Shown here piece by piece: positions 26,977-38,300 of a stretch of 64,000 bases of DNA. The notes under the pieces were generated by a model. It did no database searches. It worked only from the letters and a program-made list of their open reading frames with translations, and was not told the origin of the DNA. Source of the DNA: Lachnospiraceae bacterium UBA3850 (GTDB taxonomy: Bacteria; Bacillota; Clostridia; Lachnospirales; Lachnospiraceae); assembly GCA_002392655.1 (NCBI GenBank), contig DGHK01000016.1:48327-112326 (forward strand), in the 5' to 3' direction. Made by a program: the position numbers and the translations under genes. How positions within the stretch are numbered: position 1 is the stretch's first letter; each line of letters begins with the position of its first letter.

Positions 26977-27447
26977 ATGACTTTAAAAGAGTTAAGAGTA
27001 TCTCGTAAACTCACTCAGGAAGAAGTGGCTGCTGATTTAGGGATTTCTCTACGATCATACATAACATATGAAAATGATCCCAAAAAAGAGAAAACAATTA
27101 AGTACAAGTACTTTATGAGTGAGATCGAAAAGTATAATAAGATTGATGAGGAAAATGGAATACTATCTATTGATGATATAATGAAAGCTTGTTCTGATGT
27201 TTTTGATTCGTTCAAGGTTGATTATTGTATCCTTTTTGGTTCTTATGCCAAGAATAATCCCAACGAAAAAAGTGATGTCGATTTACTTGTTTCCACAACG
27301 GAAACTGGTTTAAAGTACTATGAAATGGTAGAATTATTACGTGAAAGACTTTCGAAAAAAGTAGACGTGTTAGATCTGAAGCAGGTTGTTGGAAATGAAA
27401 AACTATTGGACGAAGTTTTGAGGTGTGGAGTAAGGATATATGGGTAA
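26977..27447 (+). CDS. XRE helix-turn-helix fused to MNT nucleotidyltransferase domain
   Basis: A 156-aa two-domain protein. Residues 1-55 form an XRE-type HTH (LTQEEVAADLGISLRSYITYE). Residues 75-156 form a minimal nucleotidyltransferase with the GS motif LFGSYAK (Gly88-Ser89), SDVDLL (Asp100, Asp102) and a third acidic residue near Asp130. MNT domains serve as antitoxins in HEPN-MNT modules or modify tRNA or proteins. No HEPN gene is adjacent, so it is an orphan or acts alone. ATG at 26977 follows GAGAGGAGG; a longer frame reaching back to 26860 would run through the operators. AT-rich codon use differs somewhat from the neighbours. Confidence 0.85.
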   Translation: MTLKELRVSRKLTQEEVAADLGISLRSYITYENDPKKEKTIKYKYFMSEIEKYNKIDEENGILSIDDIMKACSDVFDSFKVDYCILFGSYAKNNPNEKSDVDLLVSTTETGLKYYEMVELLRERLSKKVDVLDLKQVVGNEKLLDEVLRCGVRIYG

Positions 27448-27465
27448 CATGAAGAAGGAAAAAAG

Positions 27466-28770
27466 ATGGCATCAATTGTGTTTATTATAGTATCAATAAT
27501 TGCACAAATATTTATATGTGTTGAGGTGGGAGGACTTTCTTCAACCGCAATCAGTTATAGTTTAGAGGGGTCAGCTGCATTTGCGGCCGCTCTTGTTGTT
27601 TTGCTGTTTATTGCAGTCAGGTTTTTTGTTGATCGTATATATGTAAAGGGAATTACTCGAACTCTCTTTTCTCCGATTGTGACGGATATTGCTATGTATA
27701 CAGCCGGCACTGTTTTTATGTTGATTTTGCTTGAACTTTTTGCGGCTGATAATATATCCAGACCTCTTGTGATAACACTTATAACAATCGTGCTTTTTAT
27801 GCTGGTTGAGAAAGATGTATATCTTCACTCGGATGTGTATGGAAGGAAAATCGAGAAGAACATCATTGATAACTTGGATGATGACTTGGATGGTGACTTG
27901 GATGAACTGACCGATGATTCAAATGAAGACTTGAATGAGAGTGGAGAAGAAGAAAAACTCTGGCCCGAGGAAGAAGAAAAACAAGAAACAGACATTGATG
28001 ATTCTCTATCTGAGGCTCTCAAAATAGCGGAGAGTCTGTCAACTGATAAATCAGAAGCTTCGGAGTATGAAGATGGCGATGATGGAATGGAAAAAGAGGT
28101 TTCGTTTGTTTCGATATTTTCGGATGATGATGAATACGAAGATGAGGAATCAGATGATGATTTCGTGTCAGATAACTCCGGTCGTATTGTAGTCACGGAA
28201 ATAATAAAGAATCTGATGTACATAGCAACAGCGGCTTTTGGAGCTTTTGTTCTGAGAGATGTTTTTGCTCAGAAATACGGAGTCCTTTACTATGTTGTTA
28301 TCTCACTTTCAGCATTGCTTTGCGTAATACTGCGAGCTATTTACAGAGGATACAAACATCTCACAAAAGAAGAAACCGGGACGAAGACTGCTTTGGTAAG
28401 CTACTTCGCTACATCAGTTATTTTTGCTGTGTTCTTTGGATGTTTCTCTGTCCTGATAGGTCTTGTTTATCTACTTGGGGCATTTATTGTAAGAATGATA
28501 GTACCATGGATTTTTGATAATTGGGGAAGTGGAGGAACAGCCGCGGTCAGCAGACGTAAGGACACTGTGTCAAAAGTGGTGGTAAGAGTGTTTGCTCTGA
28601 TTATTATTTTACTTGCCGTATGGCAGCTAAGCTACGGTGTTCTTTGGGAGACGGATTTCCTTATGATAATAGCAGTAGCAATCACCTCAATGGAACCTCT
28701 TTTAAAGCAAAATTTATATTTTGAAGAGTATGAAGAAGAAAATTCACAGGAAAATGAAGCGGATGGTTAA
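27466..28770 (+). CDS. Multi-pass membrane protein with acidic cytoplasmic-type insert
   Basis: A 434-aa protein that I do not recognise. Hydrophobic segments lie at about residues 3-23, 35-55, 70-95 and 100-118; then a very acidic, low-complexity stretch (about 126-245, mostly Asp/Glu/Ser with repeated DDDLDGDLDEL-like runs); then about five more segments at 250-270, 275-292, 305-345, 365-385 and 393-410. The C-terminus is again acidic (EEYEEENSQENEADG). Acidic linkers of this kind may bind cations or basic proteins. It follows the XRE-MNT gene by 18 bp and precedes the pilus locus. Confidence 0.6.
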   Translation: MASIVFIIVSIIAQIFICVEVGGLSSTAISYSLEGSAAFAAALVVLLFIAVRFFVDRIYVKGITRTLFSPIVTDIAMYTAGTVFMLILLELFAADNISRPLVITLITIVLFMLVEKDVYLHSDVYGRKIEKNIIDNLDDDLDGDLDELTDDSNEDLNESGEEEKLWPEEEEKQETDIDDSLSEALKIAESLSTDKSEASEYEDGDDGMEKEVSFVSIFSDDDEYEDEESDDDFVSDNSGRIVVTEIIKNLMYIATAAFGAFVLRDVFAQKYGVLYYVVISLSALLCVILRAIYRGYKHLTKEETGTKTALVSYFATSVIFAVFFGCFSVLIGLVYLLGAFIVRMIVPWIFDNWGSGGTAAVSRRKDTVSKVVVRVFALIIILLAVWQLSYGVLWETDFLMIIAVAITSMEPLLKQNLYFEEYEEENSQENEADG

Positions 28771-28811
28771 CATAACTATTATGAACAATGCGTGAAGAAA
28801 CCCCCATAACA

Positions 28812-28840
28812 TTGCATAAATACTAGCTTTGTGGTAGAAT
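28812..28840 (+). promoter_or_regulatory. Promoter for the giant-prepilin operon
   Basis: TTGCAT at 28812-28817 and TAGAAT at 28835-28840 are 17 bp apart. The start point would be near 28847, leaving a leader of about 95 nt. Confidence 0.6.
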
Positions 28841-28853
28841 CATCCTAGGTGAA

Positions 28854-28876
28854 CTCTGTCAAAATCGTTGACAGAG
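28854..28876 (+). promoter_or_regulatory. Perfect 9-bp hairpin in the giant-prepilin leader
   Basis: CTCTGTCAA (28854-28862) and TTGACAGAG (28868-28876) pair perfectly around a 5-nt loop just after the predicted start point. There is no T-run directly after it, so it is not a terminator. It may stabilise the long mRNA or be a protein-binding site. Confidence 0.55.
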
Positions 28877-28942
28877 GATGAGGATGAATTGTGTATTTTT
28901 CGGATGGTTTTTTTACACACGATCATTAGGAGGACGTGCCTT

Positions 28943-31900
28943 ATGATTATAGGTGTGGAAAGGAAAAACAAAATAGCAAATTTAAGGAAAGGCTTCACCT
29001 TGGTGGAGCTTATTGTCGTGCTTGTTATCCTTGCCATCCTTGCAGCCGTAGCTATTCCTCTAATGCTCGGGTTTACTGATGATGCAAGAGAGAAGAGATA
29101 TAAATCCGATGCGAATGCAGCTCTTCAGGCTTCACAGACTGTCATTACAGAGGTTTACAATGAAGGCGGCAATCTCCTTGACGGAACCAAGCGTTATAAG
29201 GCTTGGTCCATGTCCGGAGTTGATGAGGTTGATACTTTTGATTCGGCGTCATGTACTTCATTTACCGTGTGGACAGGAAAGCAGCTTGAGACAAACAAAA
29301 CAGTTGCAACTTCAGACAATATATCCAGCTATACTATTGTGTGCGCAAAGTTTGTAACCTCTAAAAAAGATGGAAAGAAGGTTCTTTTCTACGATGGAAA
29401 AGAATGGGAGGTTTTTGATGATGAGTCAGCGCTCGAGGTTAATACGAAATACAATAGCCTGGTCAGTGCGAGTGAGTATGGCAATAACAAGATACAGATG
29501 TGGCCGAATAGTCCGGGCTGTGATTCTGCATACAAAACAGTTGCTGTAAATCCTAAAGACTGGTATGACCATGATAATCCTCCTATTATTGTTCAAAAGA
29601 TTAAGCTTCATGGTTATAAGCAAAATGGTGGTGGAGTTTATTTTATATCAGATGAATATCTGACTGATGATACACCGGCTAAGAGAAATTACGACACACT
29701 TGAAGTGGCTTATAAGTTTGATGGCGTGCGTAGAGAAGTTGATTGGGAAAGTGCCCGTAAAATAAAAACAGGATATACTATCAAGGTTGATGGTGAAGCA
29801 GAAGGATATTATGAATTTATCGGATGGGCAGATTCGGAAGATGGTAAAGGTACTATCTATACGGAAGATGAGATAAACAGTGATGATTTTATTGCGAGAG
29901 TTCGTAGTGGAGAAATCACTGATTTATATGCCAAGGCATATCAGACATATGATACTGTTCAGGTCAATTTAAAAGCGTATGATCCGAATACTCTGGGATT
30001 TGGAACGGATGCAGCAAGTGCAACATCTGTTAAAAGTGTAATTTTCAGAAAGTACAAAAATACAGAGGCTGATTATTCAAAGAATAACCAAATGATTAAT
30101 TCAGGTGGTGAGCCTGTCCTGGCTTGTTCCTTAGGACAGATTGACGAGGACGTCATACTGAAAGGTGGAGATAACTATACTTTTGGTGGCTGGGCATTCT
30201 ACCCGAGCGGATATAATGGCTCTAATGGAAGCGACTATGAAAAAGAAGAAGGAACCGCTCCGGCACGCTATACAAGTATCGCGGATCTATGGGAGAAGGT
30301 ATTTAGTAGTGCAACTTCCACCAGTGGCGGAACTGATGAAACTCCTGCAGTTCAAAACTTTGATTTTGTAGGTGTTGTTCAGAAAACTCAGACAATCAAT
30401 CTTCATGCTGATGCAAATTCCAAGTTTAAGAAGAGCGGATCCTTAGCTATATATTATTTCCATAGATTTGAGGAGATGGCTCCGAATAATCATGCAGATA
30501 CATTTGATGAATATGAAGAGAATAAGCTGCTCGCTAATCCATCATACAGACATAAAGGTTGGAAGGGACAGGTTGGAAGCAGTACCGTTTCTTTATCTGA
30601 CACAGGAATAACTGAAATCAGAAATACTGTTGCTGCCAATAGTCAAATTGATGAATTTGACTTTACGGCCGATGTTGTACCTAGTTCCAGAACCAAGTTT
30701 GTTGGAAGTACTTTCGTTGGACAGATACTTGATTTTGCGGGGCAAAGAGATGGCAATACTGTCCTTTTTACTAAGAAAAAATATGATGACGCAGTTTCTA
30801 TATTCAAAAAAGTTCCACAGATATCATCTATGATAGATGGACTTAGTACTCCAGAACAAGAAGATGATGTAGTAAAGTCAGGAGCAACAGGCACGGTTAT
30901 CAGTATTAATGGTTTAGTTTCCGTTGAAGGTGGGTATTTAGATAAATTTGCAATTCTTTGGGATGGAAAAGACGATGTGTATGATATACCTTCGTTTGCA
31001 TATAGTGTTGTAAAGTCTAATAAAATCGAGATATACTGGACTTCGCGTGATGAGACTCCTTTGTTAGATGGCGATTTCAGTTACGCATTCCAGGGATATT
31101 CTGCTATGAGCTTTGCAGGATGTGGTGCTGATGCATGGAACACATCTGAATGTACAGATATGGCTCATATGTTTGATGGCTGCGGAATAGGAAATACCCA
31201 GATAACATTTGGCAATTGGGATTACTCAAAAGTTGAGAGCATGGCCTATATGTTTGATTCTGTTAAACTGACCAACATAGATCTGTCCGGTAAGACTATG
31301 GACCGAGTTACGTCAATGGAAGGTATGTTCAGGAATGCTACTGATTTAACAGCTGTAAGTATGAGTGGCGTTTCTGCAACAAGTCTTGAAAGTACTAAGA
31401 ATATGTTTGCGGGCTGCACAAGCATTGACACCGTAAGTTTAGCAGGAATTAACACTTCAAAAACCTTAGCTCCCGCTGAAACAACAGGTTCACTTACTGA
31501 TACAAGTTATATGTTTAGTGGATGTGTCGCATTATCCAATTTTGATATAAGTGGACTTGATACTTCGTCGGTAACCACGATGGCAAGTATGTTTGAAAAC
31601 TGCAGCAGTCTTAACAGTACATTGGATCTAAGTAGCTTCAAAACATCAAAGGTAGAGACGATGGCGAGTATGTTCGCTGGCTGTAATAATTTGCCTCACA
31701 TAAAGTTAAATCATGACAACTTTGTTGCTTCTGACAAATTGATTACTGTTGAAAAAATGTTTATGAATTGTCAGACTATGACTTATATTGATTTGACAGG
31801 ATTCGGAAGCTGTACAAACCTCACTTCGATTGCATCTTGGTTTGAAAATTGTTACCATTTGAAGTGTATATATCTTAATAATCTTTCGACAAGTAGTAGT

Positions 31901-32284
31901 TCATTAAAATCGTTTAACAGGGTGTTTAAACATGCTGGTGATAATGATCCTAATGAAAGAGATTTTAATCTTCATCTTCCGGGTGATGGGTGTGCTGTCT
32001 TTGCAACTGGGGTATGGGAAGCGGCAGATGTTGCTATTCCTGAAGAGGCAGATAGATTTGACCATTTCTTTAGAATTGATTTGTACGGTACAGTATATAA
32101 AGAACCACGAGTGAATGCAACTCCATATGGAATGGGAAATCATGGTCATTTTCGTGTAGAACCGGAAAATAATATAAGTAAAGTTAAAGATGGTAATTAT
32201 TACAGATTGACTAGAGGTTATTTTAATTCAACAGATTCTTTATATTATACACAGTGTTTAAACCAATATCCACTTAATCAGTAA
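28943..32284 (+). CDS. Giant prepilin-like protein with BspA-type leucine-rich repeats
   Basis: An 1113-aa protein with a type IV prepilin N-terminus: short basic leader, cleavage site RKG/FTLVEL (Gly17/Phe18), Glu at mature position 5, then the hydrophobic helix IVVLVILAILAAVAIPLML. A normal pilin is 130-200 aa. A repeat of the Listeria-Bacteroides type occurs near residues 250-330 (EFIGWADSEDGKGTIYTE), and from about 710 to 1020 there are some nine BspA/DUF285 repeats of the form MxxMFxxCxxL (MAHMFDGCG, MASMFENCSSL, MASMFAGCNNL). No other anchor or LPXTG is present. ATG at 28943 has GGAGG 9 bp upstream. The helix would seat it in a pilus and expose the repeats as an adhesin. Confidence 0.88.
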   Translation: MIIGVERKNKIANLRKGFTLVELIVVLVILAILAAVAIPLMLGFTDDAREKRYKSDANAALQASQTVITEVYNEGGNLLDGTKRYKAWSMSGVDEVDTFDSASCTSFTVWTGKQLETNKTVATSDNISSYTIVCAKFVTSKKDGKKVLFYDGKEWEVFDDESALEVNTKYNSLVSASEYGNNKIQMWPNSPGCDSAYKTVAVNPKDWYDHDNPPIIVQKIKLHGYKQNGGGVYFISDEYLTDDTPAKRNYDTLEVAYKFDGVRREVDWESARKIKTGYTIKVDGEAEGYYEFIGWADSEDGKGTIYTEDEINSDDFIARVRSGEITDLYAKAYQTYDTVQVNLKAYDPNTLGFGTDAASATSVKSVIFRKYKNTEADYSKNNQMINSGGEPVLACSLGQIDEDVILKGGDNYTFGGWAFYPSGYNGSNGSDYEKEEGTAPARYTSIADLWEKVFSSATSTSGGTDETPAVQNFDFVGVVQKTQTINLHADANSKFKKSGSLAIYYFHRFEEMAPNNHADTFDEYEENKLLANPSYRHKGWKGQVGSSTVSLSDTGITEIRNTVAANSQIDEFDFTADVVPSSRTKFVGSTFVGQILDFAGQRDGNTVLFTKKKYDDAVSIFKKVPQISSMIDGLSTPEQEDDVVKSGATGTVISINGLVSVEGGYLDKFAILWDGKDDVYDIPSFAYSVVKSNKIEIYWTSRDETPLLDGDFSYAFQGYSAMSFAGCGADAWNTSECTDMAHMFDGCGIGNTQITFGNWDYSKVESMAYMFDSVKLTNIDLSGKTMDRVTSMEGMFRNATDLTAVSMSGVSATSLESTKNMFAGCTSIDTVSLAGINTSKTLAPAETTGSLTDTSYMFSGCVALSNFDISGLDTSSVTTMASMFENCSSLNSTLDLSSFKTSKVETMASMFAGCNNLPHIKLNHDNFVASDKLITVEKMFMNCQTMTYIDLTGFGSCTNLTSIASWFENCYHLKCIYLNNLSTSSSSLKSFNRVFKHAGDNDPNERDFNLHLPGDGCAVFATGVWEAADVAIPEEADRFDHFFRIDLYGTVYKEPRVNATPYGMGNHGHFRVEPENNISKVKDGNYYRLTRGYFNSTDSLYYTQCLNQYPLNQ

Positions 32285-32306
32285 ATGTGAATAAAGAGGG
32301 GATAAT

Positions 32307-35300
32307 ATGTCAAAAAACAGTAACATAAAAACAAATATGAACAAAGGCTTCACGCTTGTGGAGCTTATTGTTGTGCTTGCTCTTATGGCTATTCTTTTAA
32401 GCATAACTATCTTCAGCGGACTTGCATGGCAGGACTATTCCCGCTTTAATCATGAGGAAGCAGTAGCGGAGGATATATTCTTTGCTGCACAGAATCAGCT
32501 CACGGAGTTTGATGCCAGCGGTGCTATGGAGGGAAGAGTACAGAGCCCTCTTTGGAAGACCGGCACAAAGGAGTATGTGAGCGGAGATGATGGATATGTG
32601 CTTGCAACTGCAAATAAAACTGCTCTCCTGCAGAGCATTATATACAAGAATGGAACTTCTGATGATGACGTTCTCAGGTATAGGTGGGACGACATCTGGA
32701 AGGAATATCTGAAGGGTACCAGAAATAGTACAGATAATCAGAAGTCAACTATTATCAGATTAAATGCTAAGAAGGGTGATTATGATAAATATCTGGATGA
32801 AAAGGCCGGAAAAACCTATGAGGGTGATAAAATCAATGCGGGTACTATCCTTCTCTTTGATTTAGTTGCTCCTTATGTTTCAGATACATCTGTTTTAAAT
32901 GGAAGTATAGCGCTCGAGTTTTCTCCTGAAGCCGGTCAGGTATTTTCTGTATGCTATTCAGATGTGGCATCTGAATTTGTCTATACTGATTCTACTTCAG
33001 GTGGAGTGGTAGGAATAATAGACAGAAGAATACAGACAAGAAGAGAAAATATGGTTGGTTACTATAGCGTAGATCAGCTGTATGAAAAGCTTAAAGGCAA
33101 GGAGAAGGTAGAAAATACACTCAGACTGGAAATCAGAAGTAATGAAGTACTTGAAATGATAGTTCACGATGAGTCCGGAAAAATATTAAAAAGGACCGGT
33201 GATGATCAGCTTCTTACTTTCTCTCTGTATAATGGTGATCCAAATTCCTCAGAAGCGTCTGTAATTGATTTTAGATTGGTCTATAATTATGAGAATTATA
33301 AAGCACCTACGCCTGAAGAGGGAATTGATAACGCGGTACAGAATCCTCAGGTTGTAAGAACGGATGCGACTGATGACGAAAACTATATCGTATTTAACTC
33401 AGGAAAATTCTCATCTGATTCGAATGAATATCAGTGCAGGATTCCTGTGTGGATAGATAGTAATAACGGTGATATGCATATCATACTTGATGCTGCAGAT
33501 ATACAGGCTGAGTCATATGCATATTACAAAGCCGTGATGGCGGAAAATGGTTCAACTGAGGAGAAACAGGCATTTCTCAATACATTCAGTTTCTATCGTT
33601 TTGGACTTTCTGAAGATATGCATTATGTTTATGCGAAGGTTTTGGCTCCTAATGGAAGCTCATCATTTAGTATGAGAAAAGTTAATCCTACACCTGATAA
33701 TCTCGATGAATACGCTTATCACAAGGATCTTGCGGGTGAGGATGATCCGATAGGCGAGTGTATAGCGTTTAATAGCTATGCGAAGGATACTGAAGATGCA
33801 AATAAGCGACTTATAGATATAAAGAATGGCAGACATCTCTTTAATATGAGATATGAGACAGATTATAAGTCAAATCCTGATATAAAGAACGAATTTAAGC
33901 TTACAGAGGATATCGATTGGGATTTATTTGTTGATAAGGCAGATACTTCAGATCCGAATTACTTCCTTAGTTCATATAATACCTCTGCTGAAAGTGGAAT
34001 TAATTTGGGAATAGTGGATACTAAAAATTTCCCATACCCAGGTTACAGATGTCTGTCACAGAATGATGCTTTTATTCAGGAAAATGCACTTGATCCTGAT
34101 GATTCAACAAAAAAGAACTTCAAGATAAGTAATCTGACTATATCAATAACTGCAAATATTAAATATGGAGTTTATGATACAGTTTTCTACGATCCGTCAT
34201 ATTCTCAAGAGGATAAGGAGAAATATGCAGATATTAAAAGAGATTGTATGAAAGATATATTTACCGGAATTCTTGGTGCGGAAGGTCTCGCCAGAAGAGG
34301 TATGCTTCCACTTGGCCTTTTTGCTGAGAATCTTGGAACTATTCAGAATATTACTCTTGATAATCATAATGTTAAGGGTATGGAAGTTCTTGAAAATGAT
34401 TCTGATAAGAATATCATTTATACCAATATGGTAGGAGGTTTTGTCGGAAATAACATAGGAGATGTATCAGGTCTTACTCTTCTTGCAACAGATAAAAAGA
34501 CGCATATCAACGGAAGAACTGATGTCGGTGGAATTGTCGGACGTCAGTCGTTTAGTGCGTCACCGGATAAAGATGTTGAATTAAGCAATCTGAAGAATAA
34601 TGCCGAGGTTACCGGATATGAAAACGTTGGTGGAATAGTAGGTAGAGTGTATGTTCACTATATAAAAGATTTGAACAATACTTCTCAAATTGACCCGGGA
34701 AGATGGGCTTCCGATGAAAGAATGAAACTATATCATGATGGATATGATATAACAGATTCGAATAAGTCGATGTCTGGAGTTGATATATTCAGAGCAAAAA
34801 CGGTTTCAGTTAAGGACTGTAATAACACCGGTCACGTTACTGGTGATGCGATGATTTATAACACTGCTTATAGATTTGAAGGAAAAGCAATTGAAGGAGA
34901 TTCATTCCTTCACTGTGCTTTTATTGGTGGAATTGCAGGTATCACTCAGGATGGATTTATTATAGATGATAATGATACAAGTAAAGCAGTTGCAGCTTTT
35001 CAGTATTATGAGAATCAAGGATATTATCATGGTGAAAGTATACAATATGTAATGGTAGAAAATTGTAATAGTGAGTCGCTTTATCCGTGGAGAGAAGTGT
35101 TGAGTGATAGTAAAAAGGCTCTTTTTAAAGGGGGAGATTCGGGTTGTAGAGACTGTTATGTCGGTGGACTGATTGGATATGCAAGACTCACCAATATTAT
35201 TGAATGCAATAATGATAATACGGTTGATGCAGACTTCTCTGGAGATGATATACCATTCGTAATCGGTCAAAATTATGTTGGTGGATTAATTGGATGTTCA

Positions 35301-38300
35301 GATGAGAGCAGGATTGTTCTTGCTGATGAAACAGGTAGTACATATTCCGCTATTAATAAAAATCTAGTAATAGGGGAGAGATATGTTGGTGGAATAGCAG
35401 GTGCGTTTGGAATAGGGGATATAACACCTCGTAGTCTTAGTTTTAAGAATCCTGCTTCAAATGAAGCCAGCCAGGCTACTGCAGTTATAAGGGGGACTAA
35501 AGATGATGATCTTAAGAAATTAACTCCACATGGAAAAGATAGAAAGAGAAACCGTTTTATCAATAGGTTGTGTAATAAAGGGATTGTTCTCGGAGTCAAG
35601 AATACTAAGGAATTAAATTATATAAGAGAAGAATATGATAAAGATCGTTCTTCAGGAATACAGAATCCCGATGCGGGAAGTGGAATGATAGGCGGTATAG
35701 CTGGGGTGAGTCTTGACCCTATAGAGGCTTGCGATAATATACAGAGTAAAACTACTAAGGATTACCTGCTTGAACTTGTAGGGATAACTGAGTCTGATTT
35801 AGGAAGCGTTGACACAGTTGCACAGAAAATTAAAGATTCATCTTTTGGCGGTACTTGTGTAGGCGGAATAGTAGGTTCAGTTCTTAGGTATGGCTTTATA
35901 AACAGAGAATCATATGATGGTATAAATAAATCAAATTCGATGATAGATGCTGTAGTATTTGGACAGGATTATGTTGGTGGTGCGGTAGGAGTAATAGATG
36001 ATAAATATACTAACCCATATAATTTTTATCCTGTAATCAGTAATTCTAGTGGAAGCGAAATAGACGGAATGGTTGTTCTAGGAAGAGATGTTGTAGGAGG
36101 AATAGGAGGTTATGTAACTAAAAAACTTAATAATCATTTGACTGTGACTGGTAATAATATAAATACAGACTGTGCGTTTTATAATACTGACTATATATCA
36201 TCCCCATTTAAAGTTTATGGTAGGTATGCTGTTGGTGGGTATATAGGAATTGCAAAACATACTAATGCTTCGAGTGAGAATAATAATCATTATGTTACTG
36301 CAAATATAGAAATAAGCGATGGAAATAAAGCTTCTGTAAATGGAATTGCATATATCGGAGGGGTTATTGGGATTTGTGAATCTACATGTCCGGCGTATTA
36401 TGCAGATGTTTCAGGAGTTAGTGTTAATGGAAAATTTTTTGTCGGTGGCTGTATTGGGGCACTTGATACTATTAAAACTGATAATAATGGTTATTTTGCG
36501 TCTTCTCCTCATATTCTTACTACTGTAAGGAATGGAAAACTGAACGACAAAAAGGCTAATTATATAATTGTTAAAGATACATCGGTTAAATCAACAGTAT
36601 TTGGTGGAAGCGTAGTAGGTCTTTATTCCATCGCTGCTTCAGGAAATCATTTCTCCAGTACGGATGATGATAATCAGCCGAATGGTAATTTATATGAAGT
36701 TGCTGAGAATCTCAAATCCGGAAGCGGATATATGAATGCGGTTGCAGCATATGACGAAATTGTAAATAAAGATATAAGTATAAGTACGGGTGTTTTCTCA
36801 CAGGATAAAGCTTCAAGCTATATCACAGATATGCAAACAAATGCTGATGGAAAGTTCTTTGAGTCGGAGGTTTCGGTTGATTCAGAGCTTTTTGCCGGTG
36901 GCTTCTTTGGATATATACCGGATGGAACTAAGCTTACATTTAAGAATTTCATAAATAAGGCAAACCTGAATGCAACGGGATCAGTTAGTGACGCAACTGT
37001 TAATGAGATGAATATTGCAGGTGGTGCAAACACAGATAAGTTTGCTTATCTCGGTGGCGTTATAGGTAGAATTCCAAGGGGAATGACTGTAGAGAATTGT
37101 ACGAATGAAGTTCAAAGTCCTAATGAAAATTATACGGCCGCAGAAGCGACATACCTTGGAGGACTTACAGAGGTTAATGCCGGTAAGATACTTTACTGCG
37201 AGAATAAGACTGATTTTAGTTATGGTAGCGGTGGAGTAGGTGCATTTGCAGGAGTTAACGGAACCAATGTGACAGCTATATCCTATGAGGGATCAGGCAA
37301 GGATGTAGAAATTAAATTAGATAAACAGGGTGAGACAGCCAGATATTATAATTCAAATGGCGTGATAGCTGGTTGTAAGAATACGGGTAATATTACTTCT
37401 ACAGATGGCTTTGCAGGTGGTATTGCTGCTGCTGATGGTACAAGTGGTAATACAAGTATTATTAGGAATTCAGCAATAACAAAGTGTGTAAATCAGGGTA
37501 ACATATCCGGAAAAGACGCTGCCGGAATTGTTTCTAAAGCCGGCGGAAAGGATATAATTACATATTGCCGTAACTATGGTAATCTGAACGGAACTGCCAG
37601 CACATATGGTATAGCCGGTGCCGGAGTTGGAGATATCACTAAAAACCTTGAAGCTGGAAACAGAAGTGTATTAAACAATGGTGACCCTGTTGCGCCGATG
37701 GCATCAAACAACCTGACAAATAATTTCTATATCTCAGGTTACACTTCAGATAACCAGGGTGGTGAATCATCTACTCCTGCTGATATAAAAAACACAGGAC
37801 GTATATATTTTGATATACAGACAGATAGATTTGGTAATATTAATGATAGAAATGAAACAAATCAAGCAGCATATGTTTGGTTTGATGCATCTTATAGTCA
37901 AAAGGCGTCTATTGTCTATAATGTTATTGATTATGACTCCAATCAAGCTCGTGGAGTGAAGATGAAAGACTTCTTTGTAGTATTTGGAAATGGTGATATT
38001 ACAAACAATACTTATGGATTTGAATATTATTTCACATATAAGAATTCAGATGGTCAACTTGTAGATACAAATAGCTCAACTGTAAGAATTAAATATGATG
38101 AGAGGTATAAGCTATGCAATTTGGTTCCACCTCAAAATGTCGAGATATATAGTGTTACTTTGAATTTCGATTATAGTTTAGTGAGTGTTGAAAATAGTGG
38201 AGCTGGATTTAATGTTCAATATTGTTGTGCATATTTTACAGATGCAAAAGGAAGCCATTATATAAATAGTTCTGCCAATTTTGAAGATTTGACAATACAT

